The translations under genes and the position numbers were made by a program. A stretch of 64,000 bases of DNA, taken from an uncultured Polaribacter sp. (GTDB lineage: Bacteria; Bacteroidota; Bacteroidia; Flavobacteriales; Flavobacteriaceae). Shown in pieces: positions 1-8,512 of the stretch. Position 1 is the stretch's first letter; each line of letters opens with the position of its first letter. The notes under the pieces are model-generated. The model saw only the letters and a list, made by a program, of their open reading frames with translations. It did no database searches and was not told the origin of the DNA. Where the stretch lies: positions 310,001 through 374,000 of the forward strand of contig NZ_CANNFH010000004.1 of assembly GCF_947503875.1 (NCBI RefSeq). The letters run 5' to 3'.

Positions 1-806
1 ATACAGGTAGACCAGCATTAATTATTTATGATGATTTATCTAAGCAAGCCGTAGCTTACCGTGAAATTTCTTTATTATTAAGAAGACCACCAGGACGTGA
101 GGCTTACCCAGGAGATGTATTTTACTTACACTCTAGATTATTAGAAAGAGCTGCAAAGGTTATTAATGATGATAAGATTGCTAGTGAAATGAACGATTTA
201 CCAGATTCTTTAAAAAGTATCGTAAAAGGTGGAGGTTCTTTAACTGCATTACCAATTATTGAAACACAAGCAGGAGATGTATCAGCATATATTCCAACAA
301 ACGTAATTTCTATTACAGACGGACAGATTTTCTTAGATGGAGATTTATTTAACTCTGGTGTACGTCCAGCAATTAACGTAGGTATTTCTGTATCGCGTGT
401 TGGTGGTAACGCACAGATTAAGTCTATGAAAAAAGTATCTGGTACTTTAAAATTAGATCAAGCGCAGTTTAGAGAATTAGAGGCATTTGCTAAATTTGGT
501 TCAGATTTAGATGCAGCAACAATGAGTGTAATTTCTAAAGGACAACGTAATGTTGAAATTTTAAAGCAAGCTCAAAACGATCCTTTTGCAGTAGAAGATC
601 AAGTTGCAATTATTTATGCAGGTTCTAAGAATTTATTAAAAGATGTACCAGTTGCAGACGTTAAGAAATTTGAAAAAGATTACATAGATTATTTAAATGC
701 AAAGCATAGAGATACTTTAGATGTCTTAAAATCTGGTAAATTAACACCAGAAGCAACAGGCGTTTTAGAAGCAGCAGCAGCAGAAATAGCGAAGCATTTT
801 AATTAG
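1..806 (+). CDS. atpA: ATP synthase F1 subunit alpha, C-terminal part
   Basis: The reading frame is already open at base 3 and runs to TAG at 804-806, giving the last 267 residues of a protein usually a little over 500 residues long; the start lies outside the window. Subunit alpha forms the hexameric head of F1-ATPase with beta and binds non-catalytic nucleotide. Visible hallmarks are [18 protein letters not shown] near the left end and ISVSRVGG, whose Arg (codon 396-398) is the arginine finger reaching into the catalytic site of beta. atpG follows 65 bp downstream on the same strand, the usual order in an F0F1 operon, so both are probably cotranscribed. Identity is certain from the sequence; only the N-terminal half is unseen. 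Confidence 0.97.
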   Translation, partial: TGRPALIIYDDLSKQAVAYREISLLLRRPPGREAYPGDVFYLHSRLLERAAKVINDDKIASEMNDLPDSLKSIVKGGGSLTALPIIETQAGDVSAYIPTNVISITDGQIFLDGDLFNSGVRPAINVGISVSRVGGNAQIKSMKKVSGTLKLDQAQFRELEAFAKFGSDLDAATMSVISKGQRNVEILKQAQNDPFAVEDQVAIIYAGSKNLLKDVPVADVKKFEKDYIDYLNAKHRDTLDVLKSGKLTPEATGVLEAAAAEIAKHFN

Positions 807-871
807 ACTTTAGGGTTTAGACGTTAGCAAGATAAACTAACAACTATGAACTAAAAACTAACAACTAGAAA

Positions 872-1738
872 ATGGCAAACTTAAAAGAAATACGTAATAG
901 AATTACTTCTATAAAGTCAACAATGCAGATTACATCTGCCATGAAAATGGTATCTGCTGCAAAGTTGAAAAAAGCACAAGATGCAATTACGGCAATGCGC
1001 CCATATTCATCTAAATTAACTGAATTGTTGCAAAATTTAAGTGCAACTTTAGAAAGTGATGCTAGTGGAATATATTCTACACAAAGAGAAGTTTCTAAAG
1101 TTTTATTAGTAGTAGTAACTTCTAATAGGGGTTTATGTGGTGGTTTTAATTCTTCTATAACTAAAGAAGTAATTAAAACAATAAACACCAAGTATAGTGA
1201 TGCTAAAGTAGATTTATTTGCTATTGGTAAAAAAGGTGCAGATGTTTTAGGAAAGCAGTATAATATTACGGCTACAAGAAACGATATTTATGATGACTTA
1301 ACTTTTGACAATGTTGCTTTAATAGCAGAAAAGTTAATGGAGTTATTTGCAGAAGGTACTTATGACAAGATTGAATTGGTTTACAATCAATTTAAAAATG
1401 CAGCTACACAAATACCACAGGTAGAACAATTTTTACCAATTAAGCCAATAGAAGGTGGTAATGCAGACGCAGTAAATTCTGATTATATTTTTGAGCCATC
1501 AAAAGAAGAAATTGTAGAAGCGTTAATACCAAAATCTTTAAAGACACAATTATATAAAGGAATTAGAGATAGTTTTGCATCTGAACATGGTGCACGTATG
1601 ACTGCAATGCACAAAGCAACAGACAACGCAACAGAATTAAGAGATTCTTTATTGTTAACTTATAACAAAGCAAGGCAAGCAGCAATTACTAATGAAATTT
1701 TAGAAATTGTTGGTGGAGCTGAGGCGTTGAACAATTAA
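872..1738 (+). CDS. atpG: ATP synthase F1 subunit gamma
   Basis: The 288-residue product has the normal length of the gamma subunit, the central rotor shaft that couples proton flow through F0 to catalysis in F1 on the cytoplasmic face of the inner membrane. The N-terminal helix (KEIRNRITSIKSTMQITSAM, residues about 5-24) and the C-terminal helix (SEHGARMTAMHKATDNA, about 237-253) are the two halves of the coiled-coil shaft and match the family closely. Start ATG at 872 fits the family N-terminus (MANLKEIRNRI). It is downstream of atpA and probably the last gene of the operon, with a terminator at 1943-1974. Its last six codons plus stop form the beginning of a 52-bp tandem repeat that continues past the gene. 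Confidence 0.97.
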   Translation: MANLKEIRNRITSIKSTMQITSAMKMVSAAKLKKAQDAITAMRPYSSKLTELLQNLSATLESDASGIYSTQREVSKVLLVVVTSNRGLCGGFNSSITKEVIKTINTKYSDAKVDLFAIGKKGADVLGKQYNITATRNDIYDDLTFDNVALIAEKLMELFAEGTYDKIELVYNQFKNAATQIPQVEQFLPIKPIEGGNADAVNSDYIFEPSKEEIVEALIPKSLKTQLYKGIRDSFASEHGARMTAMHKATDNATELRDSLLLTYNKARQAAITNEILEIVGGAEALNN

Positions 1739-1896
1739 ACGTAGCTTTTGCGGAGTTAAATTATAAAAAGCTGAGGCGTTGAACAATTAAACGTAGCTTT
1801 AGCGGAGTTAAATTATAAAAAGCAGAAGCGTTGAACAATTAAACTTAGCTTTAGCGGAGTAAAATTATAAAAAGCTGAGGCGTTGAACAATTAAAC
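1718..1896 (+). repeat. 52-bp tandem repeat, about 3.4 copies, starting inside atpG
   Basis: Direct copies start at 1718, 1770, 1822 and 1874 (the last is about 23 bp). Copy 1 contains the final codons and stop of atpG (Ala-Glu-Ala-Leu-Asn-Asn-stop) plus 31 bp of 3' flank. Copies 2-4 repeat this outside the gene, with only a few substitutions between copies (for example GAGGCG to GAAGCG in copy 3). The unit length is not a multiple of three and all copies lie at or after the stop. Replication slippage is the likely origin. There are no spacers, so it is not a CRISPR. Confidence 0.93.
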
Positions 1897-1905
1897 GACA
1901 ATTTT

Positions 1906-1930
1906 GTCATTCCTGCGCAGGCAGGAATCC
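1906..1930. repeat. REP-like palindrome (dispersed repeat)
   Basis: An 8-bp perfect stem ATTCCTGC (1909-1916) pairs with GCAGGAAT (1921-1928) around a 4-nt loop, inside a GTCATTCCTGC... motif. From memory this motif is scattered between genes in many Bacteroidota genomes. It lies between the tandem repeat and the operon terminator. Confidence 0.7.
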
Positions 1931-1942
1931 AATAATATTAAG

Positions 1943-1974
1943 AAAAGACTGATTGAAAAATCAGTCTTTTTTTT
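1943..1974 (+). terminator. Rho-independent terminator of the atp operon
   Basis: A 12-bp perfect stem (1943-1954 with 1959-1970) has a GAAA loop and is followed by a run of eight T. It sits about 200 bp after the atpG stop, beyond the tandem repeat, so the repeat is probably part of the transcript. Confidence 0.85.
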
Positions 1975-1996
1975 GCTTTAAACAATAATCTCTAAA

Positions 1997-2024
1997 TGTC
2001 AGTTAGAGCGCAGTCGAGAACTCT
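1997..2024. repeat. Dispersed flavobacterial intergenic repeat
   Basis: The motif TGTCAGTTAGAGCGCAGTCG followed by AGAACTCT has the same core, in the other orientation, as 26858-26884 in this window (CTCTCGACTGCGCCCGAACTG). The rest of the gap 1975-2195 holds no gene. Confidence 0.55.
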
Positions 2025-2195
2025 ATTTTAAATTAACCCACCATCCTACAAGGTTTTTGAAATCAGGAAGGTATTGTAAGCTGAACATTTCAGGTCTAAA
2101 AGCTTAAAAAAACTTATCAGGATAAAAAATAATCTACAAAAATTGAAACCTTTTTATTTTTAATTCGTTTTTAGGAATAGAACGCAACACAATTA

Positions 2196-2417
2196 ATGTC
2201 TAAAGAAATTTCACTTTTAATATTACAAAGTAAAAAAGGAAATCAGAAAGCACAAATAAAGCTTTATGAGCGCTTTTGTGAGGCGATGTTTTTTATTGCT
2301 TGCAGGTATTTAAAAAACGAAGAAGAAGCAAAAGACGCTATGCAAGAAGCTTTTTAGAAGGTGTTCTTAAACTTCATTAGTTATAAAGACAATACCTTTA
2401 TGACGTGCTTAACCTAA
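2196..2417 (+). pseudogene. ECF RNA polymerase sigma factor fragment (region 2), inactivated
   Basis: From ATG 2196 the frame reads MSKEISLLILQSKKGNQ, then QIKLYERFCEAMFFIACRYL, NEEEAKDAMQEAF, a TAG stop at 2355-2357, and KVFLNFISYKDNTFMT before a second stop at 2415-2417. This is the N-terminal sigma-70 region 2 of an extracytoplasmic-function sigma factor (family typical: QEAFLKAF), with TTG (Leu) apparently changed to TAG. Region 4 is absent, since the coding similarity stops and a terminator follows. The fragment is about 73 codons, against 170-200 in the family. The convergent spondin-type lipoprotein may once have been a neighbour of the functional gene. Basis: the frame and stops are seen; the family comes from the recalled motif. 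Confidence 0.75.
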
Positions 2418-2427
2418 CTTGAACCCA

Positions 2428-2461
2428 TAAAAAAACTCTAAACCAATTAAGGTTTAGAGTT
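2428..2461 (-). terminator. Terminator of the spondin-domain gene
   Basis: An 11-bp stem (2434-2444 with 2451-2461) is followed on the minus strand by a run of T (plus-strand A run 2429-2435). It lies about 80 bp past the stop of the leftward gene at 2541. Confidence 0.75.
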
Positions 2462-2540
2462 GTAAACTGAATTTCTGTTCAAATAAAAATTGCTTTTCCC
2501 CCTATTTAAAACATTCTTATAAGAAATAAAAATCCTTTTT

Positions 2541-3911
2541 TTAGTTTACTTTTTCTATGGTTACTTCTATTAAGTTATAACCGCCTCTTACTTCTCTGTG
2601 TTGTGTAACGCCAGCTGCAGAAGAAATTACGCCTTTGCCAAATTGTACATCTTCTAAAGAGGTTACACGTCTAACATTTGTGTTGTTATCATCGGCAACT
2701 GTAACATTACCTCTCATTGGTTGTCCGTTTCCTAAACCAACTATTTGATCTATTTCTGTTCCAGAATCGTATAAGTAGTTTTTATTTACTACAAATTCTG
2801 TTTTTGGTTCTCCATTTTCATCAAATAATGCAATACCTTTTTGGTTATTAGAAATAAACCAGTCGTTAGAAGATATAAGCATAGTTGCAAAGTTTAACTT
2901 ATCACCAGGTCTTGCCTGTATTTCAAAAGTTACTTCTTTTCCAGGAGTAATAGGTTCATCACCTTTATAAGCCGTTACATTTTCCATTGCGTTTAAGTAA
3001 GTAAATGCTTTATCATTAGAACCATCTTCTGCCAATTCTTCCAAACCATTATCAGACATAATTGGTGCATTATTTGTGAACAAAGGAGATTGGTCTCCTT
3101 GGTGCACATAAGCCAATGCAGGCGATAATACAGACCAAGAAGAAGATAATCTTAAAGGAGCGCCTGCTGTACCTTCTTCTGTAAACCAGTTGTAAATTGC
3201 AGCTGGAGAACCATCTTCTGCTAAACCTTCAAATCCGTTTGCTTTTACTGGTGCACCAACTTCATACAAAGCATTGTCTAAAGTATGCACAACTAAAATA
3301 CCAGGAGTTACAAAACCAGGGTTATGTGCAGCTTCTCTATTTGCTTTGGTAATGGTAAGTGTAAACATTTTTGTACTTTCATTATAAGATAAAGATGCAG
3401 TTTCGTAATTTCTAATATTTCTACCTGTGTTTCTTACTAAGTTATTGCTATCTGCTGGGCCAGAGTTTGGTGCAGCTTGTCTTGGTGCAGTATAAATAGT
3501 ACTAGGAAAATTGTTTAAAAAATCTTCGTCTTGTTCTGTACCAGCATCATAAACACCAATTTTGCTTGTAATGTCTCCTGTAGTTGGTGTACTACCTTCC
3601 CAAAGTTTAATACCTCTAGAGTCTGTTCCAAAAAACCAGTCGTTAGATTGTGCAAACATATTTGCAAAACTTAAATACGTGCCTTGTGTGGCTTTAAAGT
3701 CTACTGTAAAAGTTTGCCCTGTTTGTGTAAGTGGAGCATCGCCAATCTTTTTAACGTTTAAATAGTTAATAGCGTTTCTTAGCTTTAATCTAAATGTTGT
3801 TGGTTGCACTTCTACAGGTTGTTCAACTTGTACATTTAAGTTTTCATTATCATTACAAGATGTAAATGCTAATGCTGATAAAAGGGCTAGTGATAAAATT
3901 TTTGTTTTCAT
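2541..3911 (-). CDS. Spondin-domain surface lipoprotein
   Basis: A 456-residue exported lipoprotein. The signal peptide ends in a lipobox (AFTSC, lipid-modified Cys19), so it is anchored in a membrane, in Flavobacteria usually the outer one. The body carries spondin_N-type hallmarks twice. SNDWFF (89-94) with YDAGTEQDED (121-130) is followed by a second SNDWFI (348-353) with YDSGTE (381-386), and GLAEDGS/LAEDGS appears near 229 and 293. The first copy lacks the upstream GxLAEDG half, so the arrangement looks like one partial plus one full domain. Spondin_N is a beta-sandwich domain of extracellular matrix proteins; the bacterial role is unknown. The gene stands alone, leftward, with a terminator at 2428-2461, and faces a dead ECF sigma fragment. 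Confidence 0.82.
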   Translation of the reverse strand: MKTKILSLALLSALAFTSCNDNENLNVQVEQPVEVQPTTFRLKLRNAINYLNVKKIGDAPLTQTGQTFTVDFKATQGTYLSFANMFAQSNDWFFGTDSRGIKLWEGSTPTTGDITSKIGVYDAGTEQDEDFLNNFPSTIYTAPRQAAPNSGPADSNNLVRNTGRNIRNYETASLSYNESTKMFTLTITKANREAAHNPGFVTPGILVVHTLDNALYEVGAPVKANGFEGLAEDGSPAAIYNWFTEEGTAGAPLRLSSSWSVLSPALAYVHQGDQSPLFTNNAPIMSDNGLEELAEDGSNDKAFTYLNAMENVTAYKGDEPITPGKEVTFEIQARPGDKLNFATMLISSNDWFISNNQKGIALFDENGEPKTEFVVNKNYLYDSGTEIDQIVGLGNGQPMRGNVTVADDNNTNVRRVTSLEDVQFGKGVISSAAGVTQHREVRGGYNLIEVTIEKVN

Positions 3912-4253
3912 TTTTGTTATTTTAAAATTATGTTTTAATTTTTTTGATTGCTTAGTGGCAGAAATTTAAAAAACATTACCAACAAAGGGCTTAAACACAA
4001 TTAAGCGGAAAATAAACAGGTTAAAAAGGAAAAAAAAGAGGGTTAAAAGGAAAGAAAGTTAGTAAAATAAATAGCAAAAATAGATTACAACGAATTAGAT
4101 TATGCTTTGGGTAAAAAAATAGCATACAATTCTAAAAAAAAATCAATTTCTAAAAAGAGGTGTAGATGGTTTTAGCGTAAAGAAACTTATTTTTTACAAA
4201 ATTAATGAGTACTGTATAACATAATCTGCCTAAAATAAAACTATTGTAAAAGT
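3912..4253. other. Intergenic gap, 340 bp, no gene seen
   Basis: This is very A-rich sequence upstream of the leftward spondin gene. No ORF of useful length, hairpin with T-run, or exact TAnnTTTG element was found on either strand. It probably holds the promoter and leader of the gene ending at 2541. Confidence 0.5.
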
Positions 4254-4288
4254 AACTAGCCCAATTAGTTGTTATAATTGAGCTAGTT
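4254..4288 (-). terminator. Hairpin after the aldehyde dehydrogenase gene
   Basis: A 13-bp stem (4254-4266 with 4276-4288, one wobble pair) lies about 25 bp past the stop at 4314. The T-run after it on the minus strand is weak, so termination is probable but not certain. Confidence 0.5.
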
Positions 4289-4313
4289 TGTAATTAATTT
4301 GTTTTTATAAAGT

Positions 4314-5855
4314 TTAAAGATTAAACTTTATACCTTGTGCAAGTGGTAATTCATCTGAATAATTAATAGTATTGGTTTGTCTTCTCATATATACTTTCCA
4401 AGCATCAGAGCCAGATTCTCTACCACCACCAGTTTCTTTTTCACCACCAAAAGCACCACCAATTTCTGCACCAGAAGTTCCAATATTTACGTTGGCAATA
4501 CCACAATCTGATCCTGCATAAGACAAGAATTTTTCTGCTTCTTTTAATTCATTCGTCATAATTGCAGAAGACAAACCTTGTGCAACTCCGTTTTGTTGTG
4601 TTATTGCATTTTCAACGCCACCATTATATTTTAATAGATATAAAATAGGTGCAAAAGTTTCTTGTTGTACTATTTTAAAATCATTTTTAGCTTCAATAAT
4701 TGTTGGTTTTACATAGCAACCAGACTCATAAGCTTCACCATTTAAAACGCCACCTTCAACTAATACATTTCCACCTTCTTGTTTTGCATTTTCTATAGCA
4801 GCTAAATACGTATTTACAGCAGCTTTATCAATTAAAGGCCCCACATGATTGTTTTCATCTAAAGGATTCCCAATTTTTATTTGTTTGTAAGCGCCAACAA
4901 TGGCATCTCTTACCTTATCATAAACAGATTCATGTATAATTAATCTTCTTGTAGATGTACAACGTTGTCCACAAGTGCCAACAGCGCCAAAAACAGCTCC
5001 AGGAACCACCACTTTTAAATCTGCAGTTGGTGTAATAATTATGGCATTATTACCACCCAATTCTAATAAAGATTTACCAAAACGTTGTGCAACAGTAGCA
5101 CCTACAATTCTTCCCATTCTAGAAGATCCTGTTGCAGACACTAGCGGAATTCTAGTATCATTTGTCATAAACTCACCAACTTTATAATCGCCATTTATAA
5201 TACAAGAAATACCTTCTGGTAAATTGTTGTTTGCCAATACTTCTGCAATAATATTCTGACAAGCAACTGCACACAAAGGGGTTTTTTCTGATGCTTTCCA
5301 AACACAAACATCACCACAAATCCATGCTAAAGCAGTGTTCCAAGCCCAAACAGCAACCGGAAAATTAAATGCAGAAATAATACCAACTACACCAATTGGG
5401 TGCCATTGTTCTCGCATTACATGGCCAGGTCTTTCAGACGGAATGGTTTGACCGTTTAATTGGCGAGATAAACCTACAGCAAAATCACAGATGTCTATCA
5501 TTTCTTGTACTTCCCCTAAACCTTCTTGGTAAGATTTTCCCATTTCATAGGAAACCAATTTGCCCAAAGGTTCTTTTAAATCTCTTAGTTTATTACCAAA
5601 TTGGCGCACAATTTCGCCTCTTTGAGGCGCAGGAATATCTCTAAACGTTTTAAAGGTTTTTGTGGCAGATGCCATAACCTTTTCGTAATCTTCTTTTGTG
5701 GTTGTTTTTACTTTACCAATCAATTTACCGTTTACAGGCGAGTAACTTGCTATAATTTCTCCGTTAGAAAAATTGTTTTTACCAGTTGATGTTCCATTAT
5801 TTATATCTCGTAAGCCTAGTTTTTGTAAAGCTTCTTTAATTCCAAAATCTATCAT
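4314..5855 (-). CDS. ALDH7-type aldehyde dehydrogenase (piperideine-6-carboxylate / aminoadipate semialdehyde dehydrogenase-like)
   Basis: The 513-residue NAD(P)-dependent aldehyde dehydrogenase has the family's usual length. The cofactor-binding region ISAFNFPVAVW (about 160-170), catalytic Glu265 in LELGGNNA and catalytic nucleophile Cys299 in GTCGQRCTSTRR are all intact. LELGGNN and GQRCTSTRRL are typical of the ALDH7 (antiquitin) branch, whose bacterial members oxidise L-piperideine-6-carboxylate/2-aminoadipate 6-semialdehyde to 2-aminoadipate in lysine breakdown. The substrate is inferred from subfamily resemblance only, and no other lysine-catabolic gene lies next to it. It is cytoplasmic and monocistronic, divergent from the peptidase at 5925, with a hairpin downstream at 4254-4288. 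Confidence 0.88.
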   Translation of the reverse strand: MIDFGIKEALQKLGLRDINNGTSTGKNNFSNGEIIASYSPVNGKLIGKVKTTTKEDYEKVMASATKTFKTFRDIPAPQRGEIVRQFGNKLRDLKEPLGKLVSYEMGKSYQEGLGEVQEMIDICDFAVGLSRQLNGQTIPSERPGHVMREQWHPIGVVGIISAFNFPVAVWAWNTALAWICGDVCVWKASEKTPLCAVACQNIIAEVLANNNLPEGISCIINGDYKVGEFMTNDTRIPLVSATGSSRMGRIVGATVAQRFGKSLLELGGNNAIIITPTADLKVVVPGAVFGAVGTCGQRCTSTRRLIIHESVYDKVRDAIVGAYKQIKIGNPLDENNHVGPLIDKAAVNTYLAAIENAKQEGGNVLVEGGVLNGEAYESGCYVKPTIIEAKNDFKIVQQETFAPILYLLKYNGGVENAITQQNGVAQGLSSAIMTNELKEAEKFLSYAGSDCGIANVNIGTSGAEIGGAFGGEKETGGGRESGSDAWKVYMRRQTNTINYSDELPLAQGIKFNL

Positions 5856-5924
5856 TTTGCAGTGCTATTTTAATTGTATAAATTAGAGGTTCTAAATTAC
5901 GAATAATTAGATAAGTTTTACACC

Positions 5925-6983
5925 ATGAAAAATACCATCTACTTAATTTTAACTTTTTTTATTTTTATAGGATGCAAGTCAGAAACAGCAACCAATACTT
6001 CATCAGAAAAAACAGCAACCCAAACCAATAATTTTGCCATAATTATACATGGTGGTGCAGGTACTATTTTAAAGAAAAATATGACCGATGAAAAGGAGAA
6101 AGCTTATCAACAGAAACTTACAGAGGCTATAAAAATTGGGCATACTATTTTAAAAAATGGAGGCACAAGCCAAGAAGCCGTTATAAAAACCATACAAGTT
6201 ATGGAAGAATCGCCATTATTTAATGCGGGTAAAGGTGCTGTTTTTACGCATGAAGAAACCAATGAATTAGACGCATCTTTTATGGTTGGAAAAACCTTAA
6301 ATGCGGGCGCAGTTGCAGGAGTTACCAATGTAAAAAGTCCAATTGAGTTGGCTGTAAAGGTTATGACAGATTCTGACCATGTAATGTTGTCTGGTAAAGG
6401 AGCATCAATTTTTGCCAAAGAAAAGGGGTTAGAAATTGTAGATCCTACTTATTTTTATACAGAAAAACGTTTTCAATCTTTACAAAGAATTAAAAATAGA
6501 AATAAAACGCAGCTAGATCATGATGATAAAAAAGCCGCTTTTTATGATGCAGATATTAAAAATGCAAAATTTGGTACTGTAGGTTGTGTGGCTTTAGATA
6601 AAAATGGAAATATTGCTGCAGGAACTTCTACAGGAGGAATGACCAACAAACGTTGGGGAAGAATTGGAGATGCTCCAATAATTGGTTCTGGAACCTATGC
6701 AAATAATAAAACTTGTGGTGTTTCTTCTACAGGTTGGGGCGAGTATTTTATAAGAAGTCAAGTAGCTTATGATATTTCTGCACAAATGGAATATCAACAA
6801 AAAAGTTTAAAAGAGGCTACTGCAGACGTTATACAGAATAAGTTAACCAAACTTGGAGGTACAGGTGGTGTAGTTGCTTTAGATAAAAACGGAAATATGG
6901 CTTTTGAGTTTAATACTGCAGGAATGTATAGAGCTTCTATGAACGATAAAGGTGATTTGGTTGTTAAAATTTACAAAGAATAA
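5925..6983 (+). CDS. Isoaspartyl peptidase / L-asparaginase (Ntn hydrolase), lipoprotein
   Basis: A 352-residue enzyme of the plant-type asparaginase family. The precursor cleaves itself before a Thr that becomes the N-terminal nucleophile of the beta subunit; here that is Thr218 in KFGTVGCVA. The substrate and oxyanion motifs GTSTGGMTNKRWGRIGDAP and GSGTYANN follow. Other conserved parts are IHGGAG (41-46) and NAGKGAVFT near 100. It hydrolyses beta-aspartyl peptides and asparagine. The signal peptide ends in a lipobox (FIGC, Cys17), so the enzyme is exported and membrane-anchored. It is followed by a convergent small gene whose stop overlaps its 3' end by 13 bp. Confidence 0.9.
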   Translation: MKNTIYLILTFFIFIGCKSETATNTSSEKTATQTNNFAIIIHGGAGTILKKNMTDEKEKAYQQKLTEAIKIGHTILKNGGTSQEAVIKTIQVMEESPLFNAGKGAVFTHEETNELDASFMVGKTLNAGAVAGVTNVKSPIELAVKVMTDSDHVMLSGKGASIFAKEKGLEIVDPTYFYTEKRFQSLQRIKNRNKTQLDHDDKKAAFYDADIKNAKFGTVGCVALDKNGNIAAGTSTGGMTNKRWGRIGDAPIIGSGTYANNKTCGVSSTGWGEYFIRSQVAYDISAQMEYQQKSLKEATADVIQNKLTKLGGTGGVVALDKNGNMAFEFNTAGMYRASMNDKGDLVVKIYKE

Positions 6984-7345
6984 ATCAACCATACTTTAGG
7001 CATTGGTATTAAATCTAAATAGGTATTTTCAGACTTTATTTTTTTCTTTAAACCCAATCTAGAAATTTGTGGAATAGATAAATTGGTATTGTTGCGTTTG
7101 TTTATCAAGTCTAAAACTTCTTGTATTGTTCTCTGTGTGCACAAAACTAAGCTGTTCATCATTGCATTAGATTCTTTTTCTAGGTCGTAAAAATCTACAA
7201 AATAACAAGGTTTGTTATCTTTATAAATTACCCATTGGTGGTGTTTTTTTATAGGAAGTTCTACAACTTTTTTAAGACCAAATAAGGTGCTATGGGTATT
7301 TTTTTTAATTACTACAAAGGTGTTTTTTAAGCGAGTTTTCTTCAT
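6971..7345 (-). CDS. Conserved-looking hypothetical protein, 124 aa
   Basis: I do not recognise a family. The 124-residue protein is basic (many Lys/Arg), has no signal peptide or membrane segment, and its middle part (QRTIQEVLDLINKRNNTN, about 72-89) looks helical and could be a small nucleic-acid-binding fold, but no motif proves this. Start ATG 7345 is preceded on the minus strand by an A-rich stretch. It is convergent with the asparaginase gene (13-bp overlap of the 3' ends) and divergent from the LuxE-like gene. The ORF fills an otherwise empty gap and its composition looks protein-like, so I regard it as real, with moderate confidence. Confidence 0.6.
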   Translation of the reverse strand: MKKTRLKNTFVVIKKNTHSTLFGLKKVVELPIKKHHQWVIYKDNKPCYFVDFYDLEKESNAMMNSLVLCTQRTIQEVLDLINKRNNTNLSIPQISRLGLKKKIKSENTYLDLIPMPKVWLIYSL

Positions 7346-7420
7346 CTTTTTTTGTTAAGAGCTTTAATTTTCTCGTTAAAACAAAAATTAGAAAAAGTAA
7401 AAGTTTGTTGCTATAAGTCT

Positions 7421-7428
7421 TATTTTTG
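7421..7428 (+). promoter_or_regulatory. -7 promoter element (TATTTTTG)
   Basis: An exact match to the Bacteroidota TAnnTTTG element, ending 10 bp before ATG 7439. Transcription from here cannot include the ATG at 7352, so it supports the shorter LuxE-like protein. Confidence 0.65.
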
Positions 7429-7438
7429 TAACTCACTT

Positions 7439-8413
7439 ATGACAGATAAAATTTTTAGCATACAAAATCCTCAAGAGTTTGAAACAATTGCTTTAGCCGT
7501 TTTTAAACATCAGTTTAAACATAACAAAGCATACCGTTCCTTTTGCACTTTAATTAATGTATATGCTTCTGATGTTACCAAAGTAGAAGAAATTCCGTTT
7601 TTACCAATTCAATTTTTTAAAAGCAGGCCAGTGCTTTCATCAACAGAAAAAATACAAGAAACCTTTACAAGTTCTGGTACAACAGGCAGTGTAACTAGTA
7701 AACATTTGGTTACAGATATTAATGTCTATAAAAAAAGTTATTTAAGAGGATTTGCACATTTTTATGGCAATATAGAAGCGTATGTTGTGTTGGCATTATT
7801 GCCCAATTATTTAGAGCGCAAAGGTTCTTCTTTGGTTTTTATGGTTGATGATTTAATACGAAAAACTAAAAATATAGAAAGTGGCTTTTTTCTTGATAAT
7901 TTACAAGAATTGAGCAAAAAACTAGAAGAATTAGACAAAAAAGGACAAAAAGTACTCTTAATTGGGGTTTCTTTTGCATTATTAGATTTGGTAGAAATGC
8001 AAAAATTCAACCTAAAAAACACCATAATTATGGAAACTGGTGGAATGAAAGGTAGAAGAAAAGAATTGGTAAGAGAAGAATTGCATGGTATTTTACAAAA
8101 CGGCTTTGGAGTAAGTGAAATTCACTCAGAATACGGAATGACAGAACTACTAAGTCAAGGATATTCTAAAGGAAACGGAATTTTTAAAACTCCACCTTGG
8201 ATGCAGATTTGCACGCGAGATACAGAAGATGCGTTAACTATAAATCCTGCAGGAAAAAATGGCGGAATTAACGTAATAGACCTTGCCAACTATAATTCTT
8301 GCAGTTTTATTGCTACGCAAGATTTAGGAAAAGTACACAAAAACGGTACATTTGAAATTATTGGACGTTTTGATAATTCTGATATAAGAGGCTGTAATTT
8401 AATGGTTTTATAG
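7439..8413 (+). CDS. LuxE-like acyl-protein synthetase / AMP-forming ligase
   Basis: A 324-residue protein of the LuxE branch of the adenylate-forming superfamily. The P-loop-like phosphate-binding motif is TSSGTTGS (residues 77-84), followed by the acidic motif HSEYGMTELLSQ (near 231) typical of acyl-adenylating enzymes. LuxE activates fatty acids as acyl-AMP and transfers them to a Cys. In Flavobacteria such proteins occur without luciferase genes, and here too no lux genes are nearby, so the physiological acyl acceptor is unknown. I chose ATG 7439 rather than the upstream ATG 7352 because a TAnnTTTG promoter lies at 7421-7428 and the extra 29 residues look random. It is monocistronic. Confidence 0.78.
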   Translation: MTDKIFSIQNPQEFETIALAVFKHQFKHNKAYRSFCTLINVYASDVTKVEEIPFLPIQFFKSRPVLSSTEKIQETFTSSGTTGSVTSKHLVTDINVYKKSYLRGFAHFYGNIEAYVVLALLPNYLERKGSSLVFMVDDLIRKTKNIESGFFLDNLQELSKKLEELDKKGQKVLLIGVSFALLDLVEMQKFNLKNTIIMETGGMKGRRKELVREELHGILQNGFGVSEIHSEYGMTELLSQGYSKGNGIFKTPPWMQICTRDTEDALTINPAGKNGGINVIDLANYNSCSFIATQDLGKVHKNGTFEIIGRFDNSDIRGCNLMVL

Positions 8414-8512
8414 TTTTTTTATATCAAACAATAAAAAATTGAAATACATATAACTTCTTTTTTATTGTAAGGATATTCTATTTTTAAACACTAATTTAAA
8501 ATAGAAATCGAA

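Noticed and set aside
1718..1896. CRISPR-like array
   Set aside because: Units are head-to-tail without spacers and begin within a coding region; this is a tandem duplication.
7352..7438. Upstream in-frame ATG for the LuxE-like gene
   Set aside because: A TAnnTTTG promoter at 7421-7428 would start transcription after it, and the extra residues do not fit the family.
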